Shown: in pieces, positions 5,840-12,782 of the stretch | Position numbering within the stretch: position 1 is the stretch's first letter | Layout of the letters: every line of letters begins with the position of its first letter | Assembly (NCBI GenBank): GCA_049644325.1 | Contig: JBARRR010000168.1 | Location: forward strand, 1-12,821 | Direction of reading: 5' to 3' | Length of the DNA: 12,821 nt | Origin: DASZHA01 sp049644325 | Lineage (GTDB): Bacteria; Chloroflexota; Dormibacteria; DASZGP01 | Position numbers and translations under genes: made by a program | The notes under the pieces: model-generated | Told to the model about the DNA's origin: nothing | What the model saw: only the letters and a program-made list of their open reading frames with translations | Database searches by the model: none

Positions 5840-7333
5840 CTACCAGCCGGTTCGCAGGCGTCGCACCAGTTGCGCCGCGCTGGCGACAAGGGTTGCCCCC
5901 CCAAGGGCGAACAGCAGCGCCGCCAGGGGACTGAGCGGCGCTGAACCGCTCGTCGTCGGCATCGTGGCCGGCAGGTTCTGGTTTGCCGGAGCGGCGCCGC
6001 CGCTGTTGCCGGCGTTGCCGTTGGTGGCCGACCGGGGGACGATGATGCCCGGGTTGTCACCGTTGTTGGCAGCCAGGGTTGCGCCGTTCAGCCCCAACAG
6101 GTCACTGCCTGCGAAGCTGCCACAGTCGGAGGTGCCGACCACGTTGTCGATCGCATCACCGGCCGGCGCATTGGCGTCGATGGCCACGCTGAGTGTCTCG
6201 ACCATCGGGTTGGGCGTCATCGGGTAGGGGTTGCCGCCGTTGGACCAAAACAGCTGCTGCTGGCCGTTGGGCAGCGAGGACACTCCTGGCACCCCGAGCG
6301 GACCCGACGCGCTCAGGAAGTGGAACCCGGGCGGGAGGATGTCGGTCACGCTGGTTACCGCGCAGCCATTGTTGTCGATGCTGATGGTGTAGCTGACGTC
6401 CTCGCCGGCGTTGGCGTGCTTGGTGCTGTCGGTGACCGTCACCGTGGGCACCGTCGCCTGGCTTGCCGCCGACACGCTATTGGTGGTGCTGCCGTCAGAG
6501 CAGAAGGACTCGCTGTGGGCGTGGCCCACGATGACGTCTGCGTTGGCGATCGGCGCCAGGCCGGTGGTGAAGATGTGGACGGCATTAACCGTCAGGCCGT
6601 GACCCTGCGAGTCATAGACCTGCTCGTTGAGGATTACGGTGGCCAGGTGCACCCCGGCCGGCAGGATCTGGACAATGGTGTTGGGCGCGGGTGTGTTGGT
6701 GGTGATCAGCGGGCTGGTCCCGCCAACGACGTCCGTACCCCCAACCGTCAGCTTGGCGATGTTGACGCGCCCCGCCGGGGTGGCGGTGCAGCTTTGCGTG
6801 GTCGACTGGGAGTCGACGCCGTTGACCGAGGCGAAGTCAACCGGCAGACCCGCGACCGGGTTGTTGAGCAACCCCGCGTAGGCAACGTGGGCGCAGGCGT
6901 TACCGCCCGTCAGGGCGCCGTTGTTGAAACCGGTCGGCAACGCGGGTCCCGGGACGGCGCATTCCGTGGAGGATGCGGACGCAATGGTCGCCTTGGCGTT
7001 GTCACCCGGCACGTCGACCTTCTCGACCAGGCCCTGCTGGTAGCTGGCGCAGAGCCCCGTCACCGCGTTTCGGTTGGTACAGGCGTCGTAGTTGACAAGA
7101 CCCGACGACGCGACCTGCGTCACCCCCGGGGGGACGGTCGCGCGCGCCGGCGCGATCGGACCCACGAAGATCGGGCCCACCCCCAGGACCGGCGCGAACG
7201 CCTGCCCATAGACCGCGTATGAGTCGCCTTCGGCCGACCCTGGCGTGGCCGCCAGGGCGGGCGCTGGCGAGCTGAGCAGGATCCCCGACACAGCGATGCT
7301 GGTCGCAGCCAGCGCATGCCAAAAACGGTTCAT
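5840..7333 (-). CDS. Exported membrane-anchored surface protein with choice-of-anchor P-like and DUF11-like domains
   Basis: This 497-residue protein has a signal peptide (1-28, cleavage after APALA). Residues about 36-275 resemble choice-of-anchor P domains, ending in GLTVNAVHIF and ADVIVGHAHS. A DUF11-like Ig-fold repeat follows (about 296-400: VTVTDSTKHANAGEDVSYTI, VTDILPPGFHFLSA). Then comes a Gly/Asn/Ala-rich spacer, LPATM (454-458), a hydrophobic segment (about 466-490) and a basic tail RRLRTGW. The last part has the layout of a sortase signal but with M where G is expected, so it may simply be a membrane anchor. About eight cysteines in the extracellular part could form disulfides. The start ATG at 7333 has AAGGAGG 12 nt upstream. 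It is flanked upstream by response-regulator genes and downstream by a hairpin, so probably monocistronic. Adhesion or envelope function is inference; no enzyme motif is seen. Confidence 0.82.
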   Translation of the reverse strand: MNRFWHALAATSIAVSGILLSSPAPALAATPGSAEGDSYAVYGQAFAPVLGVGPIFVGPIAPARATVPPGVTQVASSGLVNYDACTNRNAVTGLCASYQQGLVEKVDVPGDNAKATIASASSTECAVPGPALPTGFNNGALTGGNACAHVAYAGLLNNPVAGLPVDFASVNGVDSQSTTQSCTATPAGRVNIAKLTVGGTDVVGGTSPLITTNTPAPNTIVQILPAGVHLATVILNEQVYDSQGHGLTVNAVHIFTTGLAPIANADVIVGHAHSESFCSDGSTTNSVSAASQATVPTVTVTDSTKHANAGEDVSYTISIDNNGCAVTSVTDILPPGFHFLSASGPLGVPGVSSLPNGQQQLFWSNGGNPYPMTPNPMVETLSVAIDANAPAGDAIDNVVGTSDCGSFAGSDLLGLNGATLAANNGDNPGIIVPRSATNGNAGNSGGAAPANQNLPATMPTTSGSAPLSPLAALLFALGGATLVASAAQLVRRLRTGW

Positions 7334-7416
7334 GGGTATCTACAGCCTCCTTCCGTGAGCTACCAATCCCTTGCACCCAACGTAAGAAGCAACGGGGCCG
7401 GAGTCGTCGTACCCGC

Positions 7417-7433
7417 GTAGGAAAACGACCTAC
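7417..7433. promoter_or_regulatory. Candidate operator dyad GTAGG-N7-CCTAC
   Basis: A perfect 5-bp inverted repeat with a 7-bp spacer sits 84 bp upstream of the surface-protein ATG, in the 174-bp gap after the response-regulator gene. Size and symmetry fit a dimeric helix-turn-helix protein such as the NarL/LuxR-type regulators encoded next door. No experimental or comparative support is available here. Confidence 0.3.
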
Positions 7434-7439
7434 CTCATT

Positions 7440-7467
7440 CGGAGGGGATCCGGTCACCGCCCCTCCG
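7440..7467 (-). terminator. Inverted repeat after the response-regulator genes
   Basis: CGGAGGGG and CCCCTCCG form a perfect 8-bp inverted repeat around a 12-nt loop, 41 nt past the stop at 7508. No T-run follows. An overlapping alternative pairing (GCCCC 7459-7463 with GGGGC 7475-7479) is also possible. It is a plausible terminator separating the regulators from the surface-protein gene. Confidence 0.4.
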
Positions 7468-7507
7468 GGGGGGTGGGGCACCCTGGCTGCCGGGGGAGCG
7501 GTTCGGG

Positions 7508-8149
7508 CTAGATCAGCCCGAGCTGTTCCGCGCGCCGCACGGCCTCGAGCTTGGAATGGACGCCAAGCTTCTCGAGGACGCTTTGGGTGTGGGTACGGAC
7601 AGTGGTGAAGCTGATGCCAAGCTGCTCGGCGATGCTGCGGCCGTCACTGCCGCTGGCCATCGCCGCGAGCACCTCCAACTCCCTCGGGGTGAGGGCGCCA
7701 CGGATGCGCTGCTGCTCCTCGCGCTCCTCGGCAAGTTCGCGCTCACGCCCCACCAGCTCGGCAAGCCGGGAGGCGGGGATCAACATCTCGCCCCTCGCCG
7801 CCCGGTGGAGGGCGTCGACGATCTCGGTGCCGACGGCGGTCTTACTGATGAAGCCCTTCGCCCCGGCTTCCACGGCAGCCAGCAGGGTCGCCTCGCCTTC
7901 GTCAGCGCTGAGGAAGACCACCGCGACGCTGTCGCGGTCGGCCAGGATGGCGCGAGCGGCATCCGCGCCCGAGCCATCGGGCAGGTGGAAGTCCATCAGC
8001 ACAACGTCGGGCCGTTTGCGAGCGGCCATTCGAATCGCATCGACCACGTTCTCGGCGCGGCCTACGACCTCGATCTCCTCGCCGGCTTCGAGGTACGCCT
8101 CAAGCGCCTCGGCAACGACGTTGTGGTCCTCGACCAGGAGAACCTTCAC
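7508..8149 (-). CDS. LuxR/NarL-family two-component response regulator (second of tandem pair)
   Basis: This 213-residue DNA-binding response regulator has a receiver domain with acidic pocket E7-D8, phosphoacceptor D53 in VLMDFHLPDGSG, S81 (FLSADEG) and K103 (GFISKT). A charged, Glu/Arg-rich linker helix (about 130-150) precedes the LuxR-type helix-turn-helix (153-213: LTPRELEVLAAMASG, SIAEQLGISFTTVRTHTQSVLEKLGVHSKLEAV). All residues needed for phosphorylation are present. The start is GTG at 8149 with AAGGGG just upstream; longer readings would run back into the preceding gene. It lies 29 nt after its paralogue at 8179-8832, so the two are probably one operon. No sensor kinase is in the window, so the input signal is unknown. 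The nearest downstream target by position is the surface-protein gene. Confidence 0.93.
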   Translation of the reverse strand: MKVLLVEDHNVVAEALEAYLEAGEEIEVVGRAENVVDAIRMAARKRPDVVLMDFHLPDGSGADAARAILADRDSVAVVFLSADEGEATLLAAVEAGAKGFISKTAVGTEIVDALHRAARGEMLIPASRLAELVGRERELAEEREEQQRIRGALTPRELEVLAAMASGSDGRSIAEQLGISFTTVRTHTQSVLEKLGVHSKLEAVRRAEQLGLI

Positions 8150-8178
8150 GGCCCCTTGCCCGCTGCCCCATGCGGAGC

Positions 8179-8832
8179 CTATCGGGAAAGCAGCCCGCGT
8201 TGGTTGGCGTGCGCGACTGCCTCGAGGCGAGAGTGCGCGTCCAGCTTCTCCAGGACGGTCTGCACATGCCACGCCGCCGTACTCGGCTTGAGACTCAGCC
8301 GCTCCGCGATCGCCTTGGTGCCCAGGCCCTCGGCCATCAGGTGCAGCACGTCGGCCTGGCGCGGCGTCAGCTCGGAGTCGCGTGGGCTCGAGTCCTCGGA
8401 CTCCCGTTCTTTGATCAGCTTGGCCAGCTGCCAGGCAGGCAGCAGGATCTCGCCGGCGGCAGCGCGGTGAACCGAGTCCACCACCTTGGTGCCGGCCTCG
8501 GTCTTGTTGAGGTACCCGATGGCGCCGGACTTGACCGCGGCAAAGATGGCGTCGTCGGTCTCGTCGGCGCTGAGGAACAGGACGGCGGTCTCGGGCAGAG
8601 CCTCCTTGATCGCGGCGGAGGCCTCGGCACCGGTCTGGTCTGGCAGCCGGTAGTCCATGATCACCACGTCGGGTTGATGGCGGCGCGCCATGTTGACGGC
8701 CTCCGCGCCGGAGACAGCGACGCCAACGACCGTGAGCCCGGCGTCGTCGCCAAGCAGCATCGCCAGGCCGTCGGCGACGATCTGGTGGTCCTCTACGATC
8801 AGGACCTTGGTGCTCTGAAGCGCTTGCGACAA
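8179..8832 (-). CDS. LuxR/NarL-family two-component response regulator (first of tandem pair)
   Basis: This 217-residue paralogue of the next gene has receiver residues E14-D15, phosphoacceptor D60 in VIMDYRLPDQTG, S88 (FLSADET) and K110 (GYLNKT), then a LuxR-type helix-turn-helix from about 155 (LTPRQADVLHLMAEGLGTKAIAERLSLKPSTAAWHVQTVLEKL). The recognition helix PSTAAWHVQ differs from FTTVRTHTQ in the downstream copy, so the two likely read different sites. The start is TTG at 8832, with GGAG 7 nt upstream. A longer frame to 8934 has no ribosome binding site and would cover the promoter-like sequence. The lower part of both receivers is strikingly similar (SADE, IPAS/LPAW-LA-L), supporting gene duplication. 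It is first in a two-gene operon; no kinase is present. Confidence 0.93.
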   Translation of the reverse strand: MSQALQSTKVLIVEDHQIVADGLAMLLGDDAGLTVVGVAVSGAEAVNMARRHQPDVVIMDYRLPDQTGAEASAAIKEALPETAVLFLSADETDDAIFAAVKSGAIGYLNKTEAGTKVVDSVHRAAAGEILLPAWQLAKLIKERESEDSSPRDSELTPRQADVLHLMAEGLGTKAIAERLSLKPSTAAWHVQTVLEKLDAHSRLEAVAHANQRGLLSR

Positions 8833-8869
8833 GGACTTTCTCCGTGGTTCCGGCGAATCTCGGGATCCA

Positions 8870-8898
8870 TCGTTAGGGCGCCAGGTGGTCCGCGTCAA
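8870..8898 (-). promoter_or_regulatory. Candidate promoter of the response-regulator pair
   Basis: On the minus strand, TTGACG (8898-8893) matches the -35 consensus at five of six bases and is followed after exactly 17 bp by TAACGA (8875-8870), a weak -10. Transcription would begin near 8863, about 30 nt before the TTG start, with the Shine-Dalgarno GGAG in the leader. Confidence 0.5.
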
Positions 8899-8969
8899 GG
8901 CCCTGAGGTGACAGCTCGACAGCAATATCAGCACGCCGTCGGAGCGAAATTACGCCCCGGCGCCGCAGT

Positions 8970-9953
8970 TCAGGGCGCCGGCTGAGGGACGAAAAACTGG
9001 CGCTGCCGGATCAGGTCGAGGATCGCCTGGGCGCCCTCGGTGGGAGACTCCCGCACCCACTCGGCGGTGTCCTGGTCGCGCCAGAAGCCAAGCTCCCGCA
9101 TCTCATCGTCAGGCAACGGGGTGTTGCTGATCGCAACCCAGCCGCTCTCCACGCGGCCTTCGGGCCGGGGCCAGTTGTGGCCGTAGTGCTCGAAGCGCCA
9201 GGGACCGGTCGAGACCAGTCCGCTCTCGGTTGGCACCAGGTCGACCCACAGGTTGCCGCTGCTGCCGTCATCAGCCAAGTCACCCCAGCCCCTGACCACG
9301 GTCCGCCGCTGGGAATCGATCCCAGGGGGCAGTACCAGGCGCACGCTGCGCTCCACCAGCGCGGCGCCGGTGCCGTCGCAGTGGGTGCAGGTGCCCGGGT
9401 GGATGAAGACCCAGGCCCGACCTTCACATGTCGAACAGGCCACGCTGACACCGCCGCGGCATTCGGGGCAGACCCGCTTGGGACTCGAGGGCGTGGCCCC
9501 CAGCCCGGCGCAGAAGACGCAGCTGCGCGGCTCCCGGCGCACGAAGCGGACGGTACGGGTGGAGCCGTGGAGGGCGTCGACGGTGTCGATCTCGAGGCGG
9601 GCCCGGCGGTCGGGAGATAGAACCGGTACGCCGACTTCGCCGTCGGCGGCCAGCCGCACCTCGAAAACCCGCTGCTGCGGCGGGGCCGGGGTGAAGTCGC
9701 GCATCGTCGGCGTGCGAGGCACGCCCTCGACGTAGCCCCCCGCCCGGATGTGGTCGCAGAGCACGTCGGTGGCACGGTTGATGAGGCCCATCCGCTCCAC
9801 CGACCCGGACTCCGGGTTGATGTCGGGGTGCCAGAGCTTGGCCTGCGCCCGGCGGGCGTGCAGGACGTCGGCCACCGAGGCGCCACTGTCAACTCCCAGG
9901 AGGAGGACGGCAGCCTCGACGCTCATGGTTTTCTCGCTCTTTGCCTGTGCCAT
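8970..9953 (-). CDS. DnaJ-like J-domain protein with zinc-finger CxxC repeats
   Basis: This 327-residue protein resembles a pared-down DnaJ co-chaperone. The J-domain (about 12-70) keeps HPD at 42-44, needed to stimulate DnaK ATPase, although helix II (HARRAQAKLW) is short of the usual basic YR motif. The Gly/Phe linker is missing. Residues 97-140 look like the first substrate-binding strand region. Four CxxC motifs follow at C145-C148, C162-C165, C173-C176 and C189-C192; only the last has the full CxxCxGxG form. SVRLVLPPGIDSQRRTVVRGWGD (203-225) is typical of DnaJ C-terminal domain I. The second half of the DnaJ C-terminus is replaced by an unrecognised tail ending in PQPAP. No grpE or dnaK is nearby. 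The start is ATG at 9953, with TGTAAT 7 nt upstream and no Shine-Dalgarno, suggesting a leaderless message. Confidence 0.87.
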   Translation of the reverse strand: MAQAKSEKTMSVEAAVLLLGVDSGASVADVLHARRAQAKLWHPDINPESGSVERMGLINRATDVLCDHIRAGGYVEGVPRTPTMRDFTPAPPQQRVFEVRLAADGEVGVPVLSPDRRARLEIDTVDALHGSTRTVRFVRREPRSCVFCAGLGATPSSPKRVCPECRGGVSVACSTCEGRAWVFIHPGTCTHCDGTGAALVERSVRLVLPPGIDSQRRTVVRGWGDLADDGSSGNLWVDLVPTESGLVSTGPWRFEHYGHNWPRPEGRVESGWVAISNTPLPDDEMRELGFWRDQDTAEWVRESPTEGAQAILDLIRQRQFFVPQPAP

Positions 9954-9960
9954 TTACTCG

Positions 9961-9966
9961 ATTACA
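9961..9966 (-). promoter_or_regulatory. -10 box for a leaderless start of the DnaJ-like gene
   Basis: TGTAAT on the minus strand (five of six to TATAAT) is followed by CGAGTAA and the ATG at 9953, so transcription would start at the initiation codon. A self-complementary GGGGCGCCCC (9976-9985) overlaps the place of the -35 box and could be a protein-binding site. Confidence 0.5.
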
Positions 9967-10018
9967 CCACGTCCCGGGGCGCCCCAAACAGGCCTCGCCC
10001 GATCCTGCAGCCCGATAC

Positions 10019-10732
10019 TCACGCCCTCGGCGCGCGCCAGCGCAGGACCGCGCCGTCACGGCGGACGATCGGCGGCTCATCACCGTGCCGCCAGAGCTTG
10101 ACCTCCCCCGGCCCGTGCGCCGTCCAGGCGCCGTCGTGCACCACCCCGGTGGACTCGTCCAGCCCCAGGATGTCGCGGTCGCGGGCCTCGCGGCGCGCCG
10201 ACTCCAGCCACCCCTTGGCGAAGCGGCCCAGGTGCGGGACCAGGACCACGCCGGGGAGCAGCTCGAGCGCATCCCGAGCGTGGCGGCGCGAGGGGCTGGG
10301 GTTGCGGCTCCGCAGGAGGATGCTCTCGCACAGCACCATCGCCCCGGCGCTGCTGCCGGCCAGGCCCCCGCCATCGCGGTAGGCGGCCTTCAGCGCCGCC
10401 CATGCCGGCGTCTCCCGCATGGTGTCGAGCAGGTAGCCGGGGTCGCCGCCCAGGATGTACGTCAAGGGCGACGTCCGGAGCGCCGCCACGACGTCGTCGC
10501 GAGAGGCGTCGGATCGACGGTGCAGCGGCACCTCCACGACCTTGAGTCCAAGCCGGCCGAAGTACTTCCGGGCCAGGGACATGGCGGCGGTCACCGAGCC
10601 GTTGTGAACCACCGCGGTGGCAACCACTCGGACCTCATCGGGCTCGCCGGCAGCTGCCAGCAGCGCCCGGTCGAACGGCTCGCAGGCGGCGTGCATCTCG
10701 TCACCGCCGAGCAGGCCGAGGGCCCCGGCCAC
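10019..10732 (-). CDS. Peptidase S51-like / type 1 glutamine amidotransferase-like protein
   Basis: This 237-residue protein belongs to the S51 (dipeptidase E / cyanophycinase) group, which uses a serine at a nucleophile elbow in a class I glutamine-amidotransferase fold. Visible marks are LGLLGGDEMHAACEPFD at the N-terminus, YILGGDPG (92-99), the nucleophile elbow GLAGSSAGAM with the expected serine at S128, HLGRF with the probable catalytic H167, and DILGLDESTGVV (187-198), which matches the C-terminal segment of cyanophycinases. The specific substrate cannot be read from sequence. The start is GTG at 10732, sharing one base with the smpB stop (TAGTG), so translation is likely coupled to smpB. 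It is followed by 65 nt to the DnaJ-like ATG. Confidence 0.87.
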   Translation of the reverse strand: MAGALGLLGGDEMHAACEPFDRALLAAAGEPDEVRVVATAVVHNGSVTAAMSLARKYFGRLGLKVVEVPLHRRSDASRDDVVAALRTSPLTYILGGDPGYLLDTMRETPAWAALKAAYRDGGGLAGSSAGAMVLCESILLRSRNPSPSRRHARDALELLPGVVLVPHLGRFAKGWLESARREARDRDILGLDESTGVVHDGAWTAHGPGEVKLWRHGDEPPIVRRDGAVLRWRAPRA

Positions 10733-11193
10733 TAGCGGAGCTCGCGCCGCATGGCCCGGTCCATCTCTCGGCGGGCATCGCGCTCAGCGATTGCCTGGCG
10801 CTTGTCCCACGACTTCTTGCCTTTGACCAGCCCGATTTCGACCTTGGCGCGCCCGTTCTTGAAATACAGGCGCAGCGGCACCAGGCTGAGGCCCTTCTCC
10901 CGCGTCTTGCTGAACAGCTCCACGATCTCGCCCTTGTGCAGCAGCAGGCGCCGGCTGCGGGTTGGCTCATGGTTCTGGCGGTTCCCGGCAGACCATGGCT
11001 GGATGGTCACGTTCTCGAGGAACGCCTGGCCGCCGTCGATGCGGACGTACCCGTCCTTGATGTTGACCTTGCCGTCGCGAATCGACTTGACCTCTGTGCC
11101 GAGCAGCTCCATGCCCGCCTCGTGGCGGTCGAGGACGAAATACTCGTGGAAGGCGGCGCGGTTGTTGGCGACGACCTTCTCGCCCTCCGCCAT
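10732..11193 (-). CDS. smpB: SsrA-binding protein SmpB
   Basis: SmpB binds the tRNA-like end of tmRNA and brings it to stalled ribosomes. The 153-residue protein has the family's usual length and its signatures: NNRAAFHEYFVLDRHEAGMEL (9-29), GTEVKSIRDGKVNIKDGYV (32-50), the RRLLLHKGEI segment (81-90), LVPLRLYFKNGRAKVEIGL (103-121) and GKKSWDKRQAIAERDARREMDRAMRR, the basic C-terminal tail that enters the empty mRNA channel. The start is ATG at 11193, which shares its A with the fmt stop (TGATG). Its stop overlaps the GTG of the next gene. The RNA partner, ssrA, lies in the same window at 5356-5726 but is transcribed separately. Confidence 0.97.
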   Translation of the reverse strand: MAEGEKVVANNRAAFHEYFVLDRHEAGMELLGTEVKSIRDGKVNIKDGYVRIDGGQAFLENVTIQPWSAGNRQNHEPTRSRRLLLHKGEIVELFSKTREKGLSLVPLRLYFKNGRAKVEIGLVKGKKSWDKRQAIAERDARREMDRAMRRELR

Positions 11194-12128
11194 CAGGGCG
11201 CTCCGCCGGCGACGAGGTCGCGACGACCACGGGCATACTCGACCGCGGCCATCGCCCGCTTCCCCGGCGGCTGCACCGATCGCACCAGGAAGGGCGCATC
11301 GGCGGCCATCACCTCAAGTCCACGGGCGTCGATGGCGAGCACGTCGCCGGGCCGCACCGAGGCGTCGCCGCTCCACGACGGCAGAGCGTCACCCTCCAGC
11401 ACCCGCACGGTGTGGCCGCCGATGGGAAGGCGGACGCCCGGCCACGGGTCGTAGGCGCGCACGCGGCGATCGATCTCGCCGGCGGGCAGCTTCCAGGTCA
11501 GGTCGCCATCGGCCTTGCCGATCACCGGCGCGTAGGTGACACCCTCATCGGGCTGGGGTTGGAACCGGGCCGCACCCGCCTCGATCTGGTCGAGCCCCTC
11601 GGCGACAGCGACAGCGCCAAGCTCGGCCAACCGCGACGTCAACGTCCGAGTGGTGTCGTCGGGCGCCACCCGGAGGCGGCGCTGCAGCAGGACCGGCCCG
11701 GTATCCAGGCCCTCCTCCATGCGCATGATGCTGACGCCGGTCTCAGCGTCCCCGGCCAGGATCGCGGCCGCGATCGGCGAGGCGCCCCGCCAGCGCGGCA
11801 GCAGGGAGGCGTGGACATTCAGGCCACCCCCCGGGGTGGCTTGGAGCATCTCCGGGGGCAGGATCCGGCCGTATGCCGCAACGACGATGGCATCGGCGCC
11901 CGACGCCTGGATGGCTTCGAAAAGCCCGGGCTCGCCCGCGCCGCGGGGCTGCAGCACCTCCAGCCCGACCTCGTCGGCGGCCTCAGCCACCGGCGACCGA
12001 CGGAGCGCCATACCCCGCCCGGCGGGCTTGTCCGGTCGCGTGACGACCGCCGCCACCTGGTGCCGCGCCAGCAGCGCGCGCAGGCTGGGGACGGCGAACT
12101 CCGGCGTGCCAAAGAAAACCACGCGCAT
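11193..12128 (-). CDS. fmt: Methionyl-tRNA formyltransferase
   Basis: Fmt transfers a formyl group from 10-formyltetrahydrofolate to methionyl-initiator tRNA. The 311-residue protein has the N-terminal Rossmann-like start MRVVFFGTPEFAVPSL, VVTRPDKPAGRG, the catalytic NVHASLLPRWRGASPI (N104, H106), GVSIMRMEEGLDTGPVL with D142, and a C-terminal tRNA-binding domain (about 205-300, with ADGDLTW and RAYDPWPG). The ATG at 12128 fits the family start exactly. Longer in-frame reading upstream only crosses the def gene. No Shine-Dalgarno is visible, but TAGGGT lies 7 nt before the ATG, so it may have its own leaderless promoter in addition to read-through from def, whose stop is 59 nt upstream. Confidence 0.97.
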   Translation of the reverse strand: MRVVFFGTPEFAVPSLRALLARHQVAAVVTRPDKPAGRGMALRRSPVAEAADEVGLEVLQPRGAGEPGLFEAIQASGADAIVVAAYGRILPPEMLQATPGGGLNVHASLLPRWRGASPIAAAILAGDAETGVSIMRMEEGLDTGPVLLQRRLRVAPDDTTRTLTSRLAELGAVAVAEGLDQIEAGAARFQPQPDEGVTYAPVIGKADGDLTWKLPAGEIDRRVRAYDPWPGVRLPIGGHTVRVLEGDALPSWSGDASVRPGDVLAIDARGLEVMAADAPFLVRSVQPPGKRAMAAVEYARGRRDLVAGGAP

Positions 12129-12135
12129 GGTGCCA

Positions 12136-12141
12136 ACCCTA
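12136..12141 (-). promoter_or_regulatory. TANNNT box for a possible leaderless fmt start
   Basis: TAGGGT on the minus strand is followed by TGGCACC and the ATG at 12128. The match to TATAAT is weaker than at def (three of six), but spacing is the same as at the other leaderless candidates in this window. Confidence 0.3.
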
Positions 12142-12187
12142 GCCCACGTCGACGCCGCGGACCCAAGCCGGGGAACCGCGCCGGCCT

Positions 12188-12712
12188 TTAGACCGCCAGC
12201 GCCTCCTTGTCGGGCTCGATGCCACCCTCGGCGGCCTCCTGGGCCTCCGCCGGCTCGACCTTGCGCAGCTTGGTGGGATCCTCCATCCGGTCCGGGAAGA
12301 GGATGCCGTCGACGTGGTCGATCTCGTGCTGGAAGCAGCGGGCGAGCAGGCCCTCGGCCTTGATGCGGACGTCCTTGCCGTTGCGGTTCTTGCCCTTGAC
12401 CACCACCTTCATGGCCCGGGTCACCTCGCCGACGTAGCCGGGGATCGAGAGGCAACCCTCGTCGCCGACCTGCTCGCCCTCGGACCGGACGATCTCGGGG
12501 TTGACCAGGGTGTGCAGGTTCTCGTCGACCTCGCAGACGATAACCCGCAGAGGCACCCCCACCTGCGGGGCAGCCAGGCCGATGCCGGGTGCGGCGCGCA
12601 TGGTGTCGACCATGTCGTCGATCAGCTGCTGGATGGACGTGTCGATCTTGGGCACGCGCGGGCTCTTGGTGCGCAGGCGCGAGTCCTCGACGACGACGAT
12701 GTCACGAACCAC
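12188..12712 (-). CDS. def: Peptide deformylase
   Basis: Def removes the N-formyl group from new proteins, the step that complements Fmt. The 174-residue protein contains the three family motifs: GIGLAAPQVG (43-52), EGCLSIPG (85-92, metal ligand C87) and QHEIDHVDG (128-136, metal ligands H129 and H133 with catalytic E130). The C-terminal tail (about 150-174) is acidic and Ala/Glu-rich, likely disordered. The start is GTG at 12712. No Shine-Dalgarno is seen; TAGAAT lies exactly 6 nt upstream, suggesting a leaderless message. It is followed by fmt, the usual order. Confidence 0.97.
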   Translation of the reverse strand: MVRDIVVVEDSRLRTKSPRVPKIDTSIQQLIDDMVDTMRAAPGIGLAAPQVGVPLRVIVCEVDENLHTLVNPEIVRSEGEQVGDEGCLSIPGYVGEVTRAMKVVVKGKNRNGKDVRIKAEGLLARCFQHEIDHVDGILFPDRMEDPTKLRKVEPAEAQEAAEGGIEPDKEALAV

Positions 12713-12718
12713 GGATCA

Positions 12719-12724
12719 ATTCTA
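12719..12724 (-). promoter_or_regulatory. -10 box for a leaderless def start
   Basis: TAGAAT on the minus strand matches TATAAT at five of six bases and is separated by TGATCC from the GTG at 12712. No -35 hexamer is recognisable at the usual distance. Confidence 0.5.
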
Positions 12725-12758
12725 AGAGGGGGAGGCTGGCGCCCCGCGCAGGGACGCT

Positions 12759-12782
12759 GGCTCCGCCCAAGCGGGCGGAGCC
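12759..12782. repeat. Perfect inverted repeat upstream of def
   Basis: GGCTCCGCC and GGCGGAGCC form a 9-bp perfect stem around the 6-nt loop CAAGCG, with further pairing possible between flanking CTGG and CCAG. It probably marks the end of a gene beyond the window edge transcribed on the minus strand (terminator without T-run). The last 39 bases hold GGCGCGCC but no gene that I can support. Confidence 0.4.

Noticed and set aside
5593..6060. Minus-strand open frame of 155 aa across the tmRNA 5' half and the end of the surface gene
   Set aside because: It crosses a terminator-like hairpin, the tmRNA promoter and the tmRNA itself, and is Arg/Pro-rich without motifs. The RNA gene explains the region.
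6320..7222. Plus-strand open frame of 300 aa opposite the surface-protein gene
   Set aside because: Its composition is Val/Asp/Gly/Arg-rich without signal peptide or motif, while the opposite strand has a signal peptide, domains and membrane anchor. It is an antisense shadow.
8833..8934. N-terminal extension of the first response regulator to 8934
   Set aside because: The extra residues precede the receiver domain, have no ribosome binding site and cover a -35/-10 pair; TTG at 8832 with GGAG fits better.
12129..12455. N-terminal extension of fmt to 12455
   Set aside because: The added residues are an out-of-frame reading of def; the ATG at 12128 matches the conserved Fmt start.
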